Below are positions 1 to 8,570 of a stretch of DNA of 64,000 bases, one piece after another. The stretch is from Thermohalobaculum sp963822985. GTDB lineage: Bacteria; Pseudomonadota; Alphaproteobacteria; Rhodobacterales; Rhodobacteraceae. Each line of letters starts with the position of its first letter. Position 1 is the first letter of the stretch. The notes beneath the pieces are model-generated. The model saw only the letters and a program-made list of their open reading frames with translations, made no database searches and was not told where the DNA came from. The stretch is from NCBI GenBank assembly GCA_963822985.1, contig CAWGJU010000006.1:310001-374000 (forward strand). Direction: 5' to 3'. The translations under genes and the position numbers were made by a program.

Positions 1-1
1 C

Positions 2-769
2 GCCGCGGCGCACGAGCTCGGCACGCCGCTCGCGACCATCAAGCTGGTGGCGGGCGAGCTGGCGCGCGAGCTGGCGGACAATGCCGAGCTGGCCGAGGAC
101 GCCGCCCTTATCAGGCGCGAGGCCGAACGCTGCGGCGCCATCATGCGCGACCTGAGCCAGGGCGGGCGCGACGACGCCCATGTGAAGCTCGCGCCGATCT
201 CGGCGGTGATTGCCGAGTCCGCGCGGCCACACGCCGATCGCGGCAAGGCGCTGATCGTGCGGATCGACGGCGCGCCCGCCGAGGAGGCGGATGCGAGCCA
301 GCCGACGATCGCGCGCTCTCCCGAGCTGGTCCATGGCCTGCGCAACGCCATCCAGAACGCCGTCGACTTCGCCGCGTCCACGGTATGGATCGACGCCGAG
401 ACGACGGACGATTGCCTGCGCATTGCAGTTGGCGATGACGGGCCGGGCTTCAGCCCCGACATCCTGCCGCGCCTGGGCGAGCCCTATGTCTCGACCCGCG
501 CGCGCGGCGATCGCCGCGCCGCGGACGGGCAGTACGAAGGCATGGGGCTCGGGCTTTTCATCGCCCGCACCCTGCTCGAGCGCACCGGCGCGCGCGTCGC
601 CTTCGCGAACGGCAGCGATACGCGGCGGCGACGGCAGACCGGCACGCCCCCCGAACACCTGCATCCGCCCGGCGCCATCATCGAGATGGTCTGGCCGGTT
701 GGAAGCCTGGTGGCAGCGCGCGACGAGACGCGTCGCGCGCTTGGGCCGAACCGCCGGTTTGAGAGCTGA
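2..769 (+). CDS. regB: RegB/PrrB-type sensor histidine kinase, C-terminal part
   Basis: The frame is open from the left edge, so the start lies outside the window and about 255 residues are visible. It opens on the phospho-acceptor box, AAAHELGTPLATIKLV (His about residue 4). This is the RegB/PrrB/ActS form of the H-box, in which HELGTPL is typical. Further on come an N-box (LRNAIQNAVDFA), a G1 box (VGDDGPGFS) and a G2 box (GMGLGLFIARTLLERTGA), giving a complete ATP-binding catalytic domain. In the known family the missing N-terminal part carries six membrane helices and a redox-sensing Cys, and the partner is the RegA response regulator; neither can be checked here. Inferred role: redox or oxygen control of photosynthesis, respiration or fixation genes. 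The family call is strong; the physiological role is inference. Confidence 0.85.
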   Translation, partial: AAAHELGTPLATIKLVAGELARELADNAELAEDAALIRREAERCGAIMRDLSQGGRDDAHVKLAPISAVIAESARPHADRGKALIVRIDGAPAEEADASQPTIARSPELVHGLRNAIQNAVDFAASTVWIDAETTDDCLRIAVGDDGPGFSPDILPRLGEPYVSTRARGDRRAADGQYEGMGLGLFIARTLLERTGARVAFANGSDTRRRRQTGTPPEHLHPPGAIIEMVWPVGSLVAARDETRRALGPNRRFES

Positions 770-806
770 TTAAGGATTTGCCAATGCCGCTGCCGGATAA
801 GGGGAA

Positions 807-838
807 TTGACATCTTAACCGTGTTGGCAAACAACTTA
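807..838 (+). promoter_or_regulatory. Candidate sigma-70 type promoter ahead of the PAS protein gene
   Basis: A perfect TTGACA lies at 807-812 in a locally AT-richer stretch between regB and the next gene. The best -10 match 17-18 bases further on (about 830-836) is poor, so this is only a candidate. It lies upstream of the 33-bp tandem duplication and of the start at 925. Confidence 0.3.
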
Positions 839-849
839 AGGTCGACTCT

Positions 850-915
850 GGGGGGCGCGGAAGTGACGCCAGTCAACGCGGCGGGGGGCGGGGAAGTGAC
901 GCCAGTCAACGCGGC
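850..915 (+). repeat. 33-bp tandem duplication in a 5' leader
   Basis: Two consecutive 33-bp copies (850-882 and 883-915) differ at one visible position (gcgcgg versus gcgggg). Each contains aagtgacgccagtcaacgcg. The array ends 9 bases before the likely TTG start of the next gene, so it would lie in its 5' leader. Confidence 0.85.
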
Positions 916-924
916 ATTGCGGCC

Positions 925-3279
925 TTGAGCGCGGGCGCTCTCGCCTCCTCTGGCGTCGACATCATGCTGGCCGTCGCCGCCGTCGGCCTGGTTTTGCTGG
1001 TCTTCGCGATCTGGCGCCTGTTCTTCGCGGCACATCGCGCGGGCGAGCCGGAGGTGCTGACGGACGGCGCGGTCCTGCTCTCCTCCGATGGGCTGGTGCA
1101 GCAGGCCTCTCCCGAGGCGCGCACGCTCTTCGGCGAGTGCGTGGGCCAGCCGCTCGGTCCGCTCCTCGACGGGATGCTCGGTCCCGAGGCCCCGGACGCG
1201 CGCGAGGCCTTGGGCCGCCTCGAGGTGCTGGGCGAACCGCTCGACATGCTGGTGCGGTTGCCCGATGGCCGCGCCTTCGAAATGGTGGGCGAGCCCTCGG
1301 GCGCCCTCATCCGACTGGTCCTGCGCGACGCCAGCTATGTCGACGGCAAGCTGCGCGAGGCCGAAACCCGCGTCCAAGCGGCCGAAACGCTTCTGCACGA
1401 CCACAACTGGGAACAGCAGACGCTGCATGGCCTGGTCGCCGAGGCGCCGATCATCGCCTGGCACAGGACGGCCGAGGGTCAGGTCAACTGGTCGGCCGGG
1501 CAGATCCGCACGCGCAACGGCGCCGTCACGCCCGAGCAGACCGTCGACCTGATCGTCGCGCGGACGCGCCTGAACCGGCAGCCGGCGCTGGCGGGCCAGC
1601 CGCAGAAATCGCGCATCGAGATCGTCGTCAACGACGGCGCCGAGACTGTGTCGCTGCACGTCATTGAGATCGTGCGCCAGGACGGCTCGCGGATCGGCTT
1701 TGCGACGGACGCCGGCACGGCCGCCGCGGCCGAGCGGACGCTGACGCGCTTTGTCCAGACGATGACCGAGACCTTCGCCCACCTGACCGTGGGGCTGGCG
1801 ATCTTCGACCGCAACCAGACGCTGGCGCTGTTCAATCCCGCGCTGGTGCAGATGTGGCAGGTCGAGCCCGCCTGGCTGGCGCGCCGGCCGTCCCTGCGCG
1901 ACATCCTTGACGAGCTGCGCGCCATCCGCCGTCTGCCCGAGGTCGAGGATTTCCATAAATGGCGCTCGAAGCTGCTCAGCCTCTTCGAGAACACCGAGGC
2001 CGCGGATTACGAGGAGCTGTGGCACCTGGCGGACGGCTCGAACATCCGGGTGCTGGCACGGCCGCATCCGCATGGCTCGCTCGCCTTCAACTTCGACGAC
2101 GTGACCGAGCGGATGCGGCTCGAGCAGCGCTATCGCCACTCGATCGACCTGCGCCGCGCAACGCTGGACGGGCTGACCGAAGGGATCGCCGTCTTCGGCG
2201 CGAACGGACTGCTGCAGTTCGTTAACCAGGCGTTCCACGAGATCTGGGGCACCGACAGCGAAACCGTCCATGCCGCCATGCACGCCCGCCAGCTGATCGC
2301 GCTCTGCGAAAGCATCGCCGGCGGCAGCGACACCTGGCAGAGACTGCACGGCTTCATCACCGGCGACGACAACCGCCGGGTCTGGACGGCGCGCCTGCGC
2401 ATGGGCTCGCGCCGGGTGCTGACCGCGCGCTTTACGCCGCTGCCGGACGGCTCGACCATGGCCGTCTTCTCGGACATCAGCGAGTCCGAGCGCATTTCCG
2501 AGGCGCTGATCGAGCGCAGCGCCTCGCTCTCGATGGCCGAGACGACGCGAAACGCCGTCGAGCGGCTGCTCGATCGCGCCCCCGTCCCGGCGCTCGAGGA
2601 TCTGGGGCGGCGGCTGGCCGAGCTCGAGAGCGCCGGGCGGTTGCCGGACGAGGCGCGAGAGGTCGCGGGCAGCGTCGCCGGCGCATCGGCCGGTCTGCAC
2701 GCGACGTTGATCGAGGCCCTGCGCCTCGTGTCGCGACCGGCAGACCCGCGCGACGACCGGGCCGAGAATTGCAATGTCGGCGAGGTGCTGCGCTTCGTCC
2801 GCGCCATCGTCACCCCGAGGGCGGAAGACGCGGGCGTCGAGCTGGTTCTCGACGACGCCAGAGCCCCGAACGCGTTCGACTGCTCGCCCGGGCGGCTGCG
2901 CCAGATCGCCTTCCAGCTGGCCGTCGATGCCATCGGGCGCGCGCAGCCCGGCTTTCGCGTGACCCTTGGCGCCCAGGGCGAGGCCGACTGGTTCAAGCTC
3001 TACGCCGACTGCCGCGCCACGCGCCCGGCGCCCACGGTCCCGAGCACATACGAGGACAACACCAAGGCCGAAGTCATGCGGCTGGTCCAGCGGCTCGTCG
3101 ACAAGGAGAACGGGCGCGTCGAGATTGAGGAGGATCCGGCGAACGGATGGAGCCGGGTCGTTTGCAACTTCGTCGCGCGCGGTCCGATGAACAGGGCCAC
3201 CGGCGCCGCGACGAACGGCGACGCAGCCCCGATGGTTCGGCGCGATAACGTGCACGAGCTGAAGACACGCGTCAGCTGA
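925..3279 (+). CDS. Membrane-anchored multi-PAS protein with a degenerate histidine-kinase core
   Basis: The frame gives 784 aa from a TTG at 925; an ATG at 964 gives 771 aa, and the start is uncertain. One N-terminal membrane helix (about residues 14-34, IMLAVAAVGLVLLVFAIW) is followed by a PAS-like segment, a coiled linker, then two PAS-7 type domains at about 275-370 (LTVGLAIFDRNQTLALFN) and 390-490 (LTEGIAVFGANGLLQFVN). The last 200 residues have the length and position of a dimerisation plus ATPase module. I cannot find an H-box with a phospho-acceptor His, and the N, G1 and G2 boxes are eroded. Proteins like this commonly sit just upstream of tsaE in Rhodobacterales and recall DivL-like pseudokinases. 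Likely role: a sensory or scaffold protein at the inner membrane. The signal and partner are unknown. Confidence 0.8.
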   Translation: MSAGALASSGVDIMLAVAAVGLVLLVFAIWRLFFAAHRAGEPEVLTDGAVLLSSDGLVQQASPEARTLFGECVGQPLGPLLDGMLGPEAPDAREALGRLEVLGEPLDMLVRLPDGRAFEMVGEPSGALIRLVLRDASYVDGKLREAETRVQAAETLLHDHNWEQQTLHGLVAEAPIIAWHRTAEGQVNWSAGQIRTRNGAVTPEQTVDLIVARTRLNRQPALAGQPQKSRIEIVVNDGAETVSLHVIEIVRQDGSRIGFATDAGTAAAAERTLTRFVQTMTETFAHLTVGLAIFDRNQTLALFNPALVQMWQVEPAWLARRPSLRDILDELRAIRRLPEVEDFHKWRSKLLSLFENTEAADYEELWHLADGSNIRVLARPHPHGSLAFNFDDVTERMRLEQRYRHSIDLRRATLDGLTEGIAVFGANGLLQFVNQAFHEIWGTDSETVHAAMHARQLIALCESIAGGSDTWQRLHGFITGDDNRRVWTARLRMGSRRVLTARFTPLPDGSTMAVFSDISESERISEALIERSASLSMAETTRNAVERLLDRAPVPALEDLGRRLAELESAGRLPDEAREVAGSVAGASAGLHATLIEALRLVSRPADPRDDRAENCNVGEVLRFVRAIVTPRAEDAGVELVLDDARAPNAFDCSPGRLRQIAFQLAVDAIGRAQPGFRVTLGAQGEADWFKLYADCRATRPAPTVPSTYEDNTKAEVMRLVQRLVDKENGRVEIEEDPANGWSRVVCNFVARGPMNRATGAATNGDAAPMVRRDNVHELKTRVS

Positions 3280-3381
3280 GCTTCCTTGGCCCGAACTTGG
3301 CTCCAACTTGGCCCGCAATGCTGGCAAGCCTCGCGGAATGAGGCTAGGGTCGGCGCCCCGAACCAGCACCGTCCACGAGTG

Positions 3382-3867
3382 ATGATCGCCGCTCCCGTGC
3401 CGCCTGCTCTCGCGCTCTTCGCCGCCACGGCTGCCGAGACCGATGCGGTCGGGCGGACACTCGCCGCCGTGCTGACGCCCGGCGATACGGTCGCTCTGCA
3501 CGGGCCGCTCGGGGCCGGAAAATCGCACCTAGCCCGGGCGCTGATCCGCGCCAGGCTTGCCGACCCCGAGGCCGAGGTGCCGTCGCCCAGCTACACGCTC
3601 GTCAACATCTACCAAGCGGTGGACGTCGAGATCTGGCACGCCGACCTCTACCGCGTCGACCCGGAGGAGGTGGACGAGCTCGGGCTGACGGACGCGCCGC
3701 GCGACGCCATCCTGCTCGTCGAATGGGCCGATCGCTGGCTGGGGCTGCCGGCGCGGCGGTTGGATGTCGAACTCGGTTTCGCCGGCGACGGCGGCCGGAG
3801 CCTGGCCGTGACCCCGCGCGGTCGGGGTTGGCAGCGCACCATGCAGGCGCTGGGGCTGGCGCAGTGA
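3382..3867 (+). CDS. tsaE: tRNA threonylcarbamoyladenosine biosynthesis ATPase TsaE
   Basis: The protein has 161 aa from the ATG at 3382, directly after an in-frame GTG; the family is usually about 150-165 aa. A Walker A motif, GPLGAGKS, lies at residues 41-48, followed by LARALIRARL and the family pattern PSYTLVNIY, then LYRVDPEEVDELGL and LLVEWADR. TsaE is the ATPase that activates the TsaD-TsaB complex making t6A at position 37 of ANN-decoding tRNAs, in the cytoplasm. tsaD lies in the same window at 52959-54083. The frame is open further upstream to a TTG at 3286, but those residues do not look like TsaE. The stop overlaps the next start by four bases (GTGA), suggesting translational coupling to amgK. 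Confidence 0.93.
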   Translation: MIAAPVPPALALFAATAAETDAVGRTLAAVLTPGDTVALHGPLGAGKSHLARALIRARLADPEAEVPSPSYTLVNIYQAVDVEIWHADLYRVDPEEVDELGLTDAPRDAILLVEWADRWLGLPARRLDVELGFAGDGGRSLAVTPRGRGWQRTMQALGLAQ

Positions 3868-4901
3868 GCGCGCGCGACGCCGCCATCGCCGCCTTTCTCG
3901 CCGACGCGGGCTGGGGCGAGGCCACGATCGCGCCGCTGGCCGGCGACGCCTCGAACCGGCGATATCTGCGGTTGGCGCGCGCCGGCACGACCGCCGTGCT
4001 GATGGACGCGCCGCCCGAGCGCGGCGAGGATGTGCGACCGTTCCTCGCCGTGACGCGCTGGCTGCGCGACGGCGGCCTGTCGGCTCCGCGCCCGCTCGCC
4101 TCGGACCTCGACGCCGGCCTCCTGCTGCTCGAGGATCTCGGCGACGACCTCTTCGTCCGCCATTTGGCGCGGCGTCCGGCCGAGGAGGCGACGCTCTACG
4201 GTGCCGCCGTGGACCTGCTGGCAGGGCTTGCGAACGCGCCGCCGCCGCCCCGCATCGGCGACGGCGCGGCCGCGATGGAGCTCGCGCCCTATGATGCGGC
4301 CGTCCTGGCGCGCGAGGCCGCGCTCTTCACCGGCTGGTGGCTGCCGGCGGTCTCGACGGTCTCGCCCGCAATGGCGACTGACTATGCCGGGCTGGTGGCC
4401 GAGGCCACGGCCGCGGTCGCGCCGGCCCGCGAGGTGCTGGTGCTGCGCGACTACCACGCGGAGAACCTGCTGTGGTTGCCCGGGCGCGCGGGCGCGGCCC
4501 GCGTCGGCCTGCTCGACTATCAGGACGCGCTGGCCGGGCACGCTGCCTATGACCTCGTCTCGCTGCTCGAGGACGCGCGGCGCGATACCACGCCCGAGCT
4601 GCAGGCGGCGATGGTCGCCCGATACCTGCGCGCCCGCCCGCAGCTCGACCAGGATGCATTCCGCATGGCCTATGCCGTGCTCGGCGCGCAGCGGAACCTG
4701 AAGATCATCGGCATCTTCGCCCGGCTGGCCCGGCGCAACGGCAAGGCCCGGTACCTGGGACTGATCCCGCGCGTCTGGCGGCATCTGCAGGGCGACCTCG
4801 CGCATCCGGCGCTCGCGCCGCTCGCCGCATGGATCGCGCGGCACGCGCCCGCGCCCGAGCCCGCGGTGCTGGCCAGGGCGGGCGCGGTGGTTCCGGCGTG
4901 A
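3864..4901 (+). CDS. amgK: AmgK-type N-acetylmuramate / N-acetylglucosamine 1-kinase (APH fold)
   Basis: 345 aa from a GTG at 3864 that overlaps the tsaE stop (GTGA). The fold is aminoglycoside-phosphotransferase-like: an N-lobe with LAGDASNRRYLRL, the catalytic-loop equivalent LRDYHAENLLWL (about residues 195-206) and the metal-site segment LLDYQDALAGH (about 216-226). AmgK phosphorylates MurNAc or GlcNAc at C1 in the anabolic peptidoglycan-recycling route that bypasses MurA and so confers fosfomycin tolerance. The assignment rests on the APH fold plus the immediately following MurU-type nucleotidyltransferase, the standard AmgK-MurU pairing. Annotation as a generic aminoglycoside phosphotransferase would be the cautious alternative. 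Confidence 0.88.
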   Translation: MSARDAAIAAFLADAGWGEATIAPLAGDASNRRYLRLARAGTTAVLMDAPPERGEDVRPFLAVTRWLRDGGLSAPRPLASDLDAGLLLLEDLGDDLFVRHLARRPAEEATLYGAAVDLLAGLANAPPPPRIGDGAAAMELAPYDAAVLAREAALFTGWWLPAVSTVSPAMATDYAGLVAEATAAVAPAREVLVLRDYHAENLLWLPGRAGAARVGLLDYQDALAGHAAYDLVSLLEDARRDTTPELQAAMVARYLRARPQLDQDAFRMAYAVLGAQRNLKIIGIFARLARRNGKARYLGLIPRVWRHLQGDLAHPALAPLAAWIARHAPAPEPAVLARAGAVVPA

Positions 4902-5611
4902 GCCTGACCTCGGCCATGGTGCTGGCGGCGGGCTACGGGACGCGCATGGGCGCGCTGACCCGCTCGCGTCCCAAGCCGCTGCTGACCGTGGCGGGGCGGG
5001 CCCTGATCGACCACGCGCTCGACACGGCCGAGGCGGCGGGCGTCCGGCGTGCCGTCGTCAACCTGCACTATCTGGGCGACCAGATCCGGGCGCACCTCGC
5101 CGACAGGCGGGCGCCCGAGATCGTCTTCTCGGAGGAAGCGCCGGAAATCCTCGAGACGGGCGGCGGCATTGTACGGGCACTGCCGCAGCTGGGGTCGAAG
5201 GCCTTCTTCGCGCTGAACAGCGACGCCCTCTTCGTCGGGGCGAACCCGCTCGCGGCGCTCGCCGGCGCGTGGGTGCCCGAGCGGCTGGACGCGCTGCTGC
5301 TGCTCGTTCCGGTCGCCCGTGCCCGCGGCTACTCACGGGCCGGCGACTTCTTCCTCGAGGGCGAGGGCGGGCCGCCGCGGCGCCGCGGGGCGGCGGCTTC
5401 CGCGCCCTTGGTGTTCAGCGGTGCGCAGATCCTGGCGCCCTGCGCCTTTGCCGGAGCACCGGGTGGGCCATTTTCGCTCAACCTGGTCTGGGACCGGCTG
5501 ATCCATGCCGGCCGGCTGGCCGCCGTCACCTATGCCGGCGACTGGGTCGATGTCGGCACGCCCGCGGGCCTGGGCGAGGCCGAATGCGCGCTGGCGGCCA
5601 CCGGCAGATGA
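4898..5611 (+). CDS. murU: N-acetylmuramate-1-phosphate uridylyltransferase MurU
   Basis: 237 aa from a GTG at 4898, again overlapping the previous stop by four bases (GTGA); an ATG at 4916 is a weaker alternative. The N-terminus has the nucleotidyltransferase signature LAAGYGTRMGAL followed by SRPKPLL (about residues 8-27), and there is an ALNSDALF segment where the metal-binding Asp is expected. MurU makes UDP-MurNAc from MurNAc-1-phosphate and UTP, the second step after AmgK. A Gly/Arg-rich stretch around residues 150-165 (EGGPPRRRGAA) looks locally expanded. Product and partner are supported by the amgK-murU adjacency. Confidence 0.9.
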   Translation: MSLTSAMVLAAGYGTRMGALTRSRPKPLLTVAGRALIDHALDTAEAAGVRRAVVNLHYLGDQIRAHLADRRAPEIVFSEEAPEILETGGGIVRALPQLGSKAFFALNSDALFVGANPLAALAGAWVPERLDALLLLVPVARARGYSRAGDFFLEGEGGPPRRRGAAASAPLVFSGAQILAPCAFAGAPGGPFSLNLVWDRLIHAGRLAAVTYAGDWVDVGTPAGLGEAECALAATGR

Positions 5612-5621
5612 GCCAAGCCGC

Positions 5622-8570
5622 ATGAGCCTGAACGGTCCCGCCCCGCGGGTCTTCGCGCTGCCGCCGGGGGTGCCCTTCGCGCGGCATTTCGCCCAAGGCT
5701 TTCATGCCCGCTTCTCCCAGCCCGAGACGATCGGGCGCACGGTCGTCCTGGTCAACACGCGCAGGGCGCTCCGCGCCATCGAGGATGCGCTCGCCGAGCT
5801 CGCGCCCGGCCCCGGGCTGCTGCCGAGGCTGGGGCTGATGTCCGAGCTTTTCGCCGATCCGCTCGCGACCGACCTGCCGCCGGCCATCTCGCCGCTGCGG
5901 CGCCAGCTGCGGCTGACGCGGCTGGTCGAGCATTTCCTGGCAACCGAGCGACGGGCGGGCGAGATCATGGCTCCTGCCCGGGCCGCCCCCGATCTGGCCG
6001 AGGAGCTGGCGCTGCTGGTCGACCGGTTCTGCGACGAGGGGCTGGCGGCCGACTGTCTCGACGGGATCCTCGACGGGTCCGAGCTCGGCGAGGGCGCCGC
6101 GGCGCATTGGCAGCGCACGCTGCGTTTTGTCGACATCGTCCGGCATCAGTGGCCCGCGATCTCTGCCGAGCTCGAGGGCGGCGCGCCCGATCCGCGGCAG
6201 CGGCAGCGCGCGGCGGTGGCGGCGCTGGCCGAGAGCTGGCGGGCCGATCCACCGACCCATCCGGTGATCGTCGCGGGCTCGACGGGCTCGGTCGGCTCGA
6301 CACGCGAGCTGATGGCGGCGGTCGCCGGGCTGCCGCAGGGGGCCGTCGTGCTGCCGGGCTTCGATCCGGCGATCGAGCCGGCCATGTGGGAGGCGGCGGG
6401 TCCCGAGCACCCTGCCGGCATCTTCCGGCCACTGCTCGGGCGGCTGGGCGTCGCGCCGGGCGATGTGCAGGCCTGGCAGAAGCTGCCGGACAGCCCGCGG
6501 CGGGCGCTCTTCGCCCAGGCGCTGCGCCCGGCGCCAGTCACCGACCATTGGCGCGAGGCGGCGGCGGATCTGGCCGGGACCATCGACACGGCCACCGCCG
6601 GGCTTGCGCTGGTCGAAGCGGACTCGCCGCGTCACGAGGCCGAGGCGATCGCGGTGGCGATCCGCGAGGCGCTGGAGACGCCGGGCGCGACGGTCGGCCT
6701 GGTCTCGCCGGATGCGGGACTCGCCCGGCGGGTGACGGCCGCCCTCGACCGGTTCAGCATCGTCCCCGACGACACGCTGGGGCAAGCGCTGGCGCTCGCC
6801 CCGCCTGCCGTCCTGCTGCGGCTGACCGCAGCGGTCGCAGCGGGTCGCGCCGACGCCGTGCAGATCACGGCGCTGCTGCAGCACCCGCTGGTCAGGCCCG
6901 GCATGGCGCGTGCCGCGCATCTGGCCCAGGCGCGACGCTACGAGGCCCGGGTGCTGCGCGGCACGGGCGCGCGCGCGGGCGCCGGCTGCTTGCCCGCTTG
7001 GGCGAAGGCGAAGCCGGAGGGCGTGGCCTGGCTCGCCCAAATGGAGGTGGCGCTGGCTCCGCTGGCCGAGGCGATCACGGGGGCGGCGCCCCTCGGCGCG
7101 ACGGTCGCGGCGCTGCGCGCCAGCGCCGGGCGGCTGACCGATGCGGGCAATGGCCCGGAGATCTGGGCCGGTCCCGCCGGGCAGGAGCTCGACGCCTTCA
7201 CGGCCGAGCTCGAGCGGCACGCCGACGCCTTCGGCGAAGGTCCGGTCGGCGACTTCCCGGCGCTGCTCCTCGGCCTCATGCGCGGACGGCAGGTCCGCCC
7301 ATCGCCCGAGCGACCGCATCCGCGCGTCGCCATCTGGGGGCCGCGCGAGGCGCGCGTGCAGGCCGCCGACCTGATGATCCTGGCCGGGCTCAACGACGGC
7401 GTGTGGCCTGCGGCCGCCGATCCCGGACCCTGGCTGAGCCGGCCGATGCATGCGGCCATCGGCCTGCCCCTGCCCGAGCGGACGGTCGGGCTCGCCGCGC
7501 ACGATTTCCTGCAGGGCGCCTGCCAAGGCCGCGCGCTGCTGACCCGGGCGCGCAAGGTCGACGGGGTGCCGACGGTGGCCTCGCGCTGGCTGGTGCGGCT
7601 CGAGACGCTGGTCGAGGGCATCGGCGCACCGGACGCGCTGCGGGCCATGCGCGCGCGGGGCGGGCGCTATCTCGGGCTGGCGGAACGCCTCGGCAGGCCG
7701 GAGAAAGCCGTCCCGCCCGCGGCGCGGCCGCGGCCGACGCCGCCGCTCGACGTCCGGCCGCGTCGGCTCTCGGTGACCGACATCGAGAGGCTGATCCGGG
7801 ACGCCTACGCGATCTATGCCAAGCACGTGCTGCGGCTCCGGCCGCTCGAGCCGCTCGGCCGGCCGCCCGACGCGCGCGAGCGCGGCAGCCTCGTCCACCG
7901 CGTGATGGAGAAGTTCACCGCCCGGACCTCTCCCTGGCCCGGGGTGGAGGCGGCGCGGGGCATCCTGTTATGCGCCGCCGATGAGATCCTCGCCGACGAG
8001 GTCCCCTGGCCGGATCTGCGTCGCACCTGGCGCGCCCGCATCGCCCGCTTCGCCGACTGGTTCGTCGAGAGCGAGGAGGCGCGGCGGCAAGGCCTGAGAT
8101 CCATCTCCTGCGAGGTTTTCGGCCGCATTCAGATAGACTTGGCCGCCGGGCCCTTCGAGATCAGGGCACGGGCCGACCGGATTGATGCTTGGCAGGACGG
8201 ACGCGCGGCGATCTACGATTACAAGACCGGGCAGCCGCCCAGCAAAGGACAGGTGAAGGCAGGGTTCGCGCAGCAGATTCACCTGCAGGCGGCGATGCTC
8301 GCGCAGGGTGGCTTCGACGGGCTGCCGGCGATGCAGACCGCCTGCGGCGCCTATATCGGCCTCACCGGCTCGGGCGATGGCGGCAGGCTGACCGAGGTGG
8401 ACACCGCGCCGGACCAGATCGAGCAGCATATCGAGGGCGTCGTCAAGCTGCTCTCGGCCTATGACGCCGGCGCGCCCTATGTCGCGCTCGGCCGCGTCGA
8501 GACCGTGCGGACGCGCGGCGACTATGACCATCTCGCGCGCCGGGACGAGTGGTGGGGGGCAGAGGAATGA
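5622..8570 (+). CDS. addB: Double-strand break repair protein AddB
   Basis: 982 aa from the ATG at 5622, 10 bases after murU; longer in-frame starts would run back into murU. The N-terminal two-thirds is the helicase-like scaffold lacking a Walker A, as expected for alphaproteobacterial AddB. It includes ADLMILAGLNDGVWP and RPRRLSVTDIERLIRDAYAIYAKHVLRL split across about residues 590-740. The C-terminus is a PD-(D/E)XK nuclease: GSLVHRVMEKF near 754, RADRID near 850 and IYDYKTGQPP near 864. AddB pairs with AddA to process double-strand breaks for RecA loading (the RecBCD equivalent). It overlaps addA by ATGA, so the two are probably made in fixed proportion. Confidence 0.95.
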   Translation: MSLNGPAPRVFALPPGVPFARHFAQGFHARFSQPETIGRTVVLVNTRRALRAIEDALAELAPGPGLLPRLGLMSELFADPLATDLPPAISPLRRQLRLTRLVEHFLATERRAGEIMAPARAAPDLAEELALLVDRFCDEGLAADCLDGILDGSELGEGAAAHWQRTLRFVDIVRHQWPAISAELEGGAPDPRQRQRAAVAALAESWRADPPTHPVIVAGSTGSVGSTRELMAAVAGLPQGAVVLPGFDPAIEPAMWEAAGPEHPAGIFRPLLGRLGVAPGDVQAWQKLPDSPRRALFAQALRPAPVTDHWREAAADLAGTIDTATAGLALVEADSPRHEAEAIAVAIREALETPGATVGLVSPDAGLARRVTAALDRFSIVPDDTLGQALALAPPAVLLRLTAAVAAGRADAVQITALLQHPLVRPGMARAAHLAQARRYEARVLRGTGARAGAGCLPAWAKAKPEGVAWLAQMEVALAPLAEAITGAAPLGATVAALRASAGRLTDAGNGPEIWAGPAGQELDAFTAELERHADAFGEGPVGDFPALLLGLMRGRQVRPSPERPHPRVAIWGPREARVQAADLMILAGLNDGVWPAAADPGPWLSRPMHAAIGLPLPERTVGLAAHDFLQGACQGRALLTRARKVDGVPTVASRWLVRLETLVEGIGAPDALRAMRARGGRYLGLAERLGRPEKAVPPAARPRPTPPLDVRPRRLSVTDIERLIRDAYAIYAKHVLRLRPLEPLGRPPDARERGSLVHRVMEKFTARTSPWPGVEAARGILLCAADEILADEVPWPDLRRTWRARIARFADWFVESEEARRQGLRSISCEVFGRIQIDLAAGPFEIRARADRIDAWQDGRAAIYDYKTGQPPSKGQVKAGFAQQIHLQAAMLAQGGFDGLPAMQTACGAYIGLTGSGDGGRLTEVDTAPDQIEQHIEGVVKLLSAYDAGAPYVALGRVETVRTRGDYDHLARRDEWWGAEE

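Noticed and set aside
484..3528. Very long open frame (over 1000 codons) on the minus strand opposite the PAS gene
   Set aside because: Shadow of a GC-rich gene: compositional Arg/Gly/Ala-rich translation, no domains, and it spans regB end, PAS gene and tsaE start. Similar long shadows occur opposite addB, rpsA, the ThDP gene, mic60 and others.
3864..4901. Antibiotic-resistance aminoglycoside phosphotransferase
   Set aside because: APH fold only; the adjacent MurU gene points to sugar recycling. The same caution applies to the fusion at 50169-51824.
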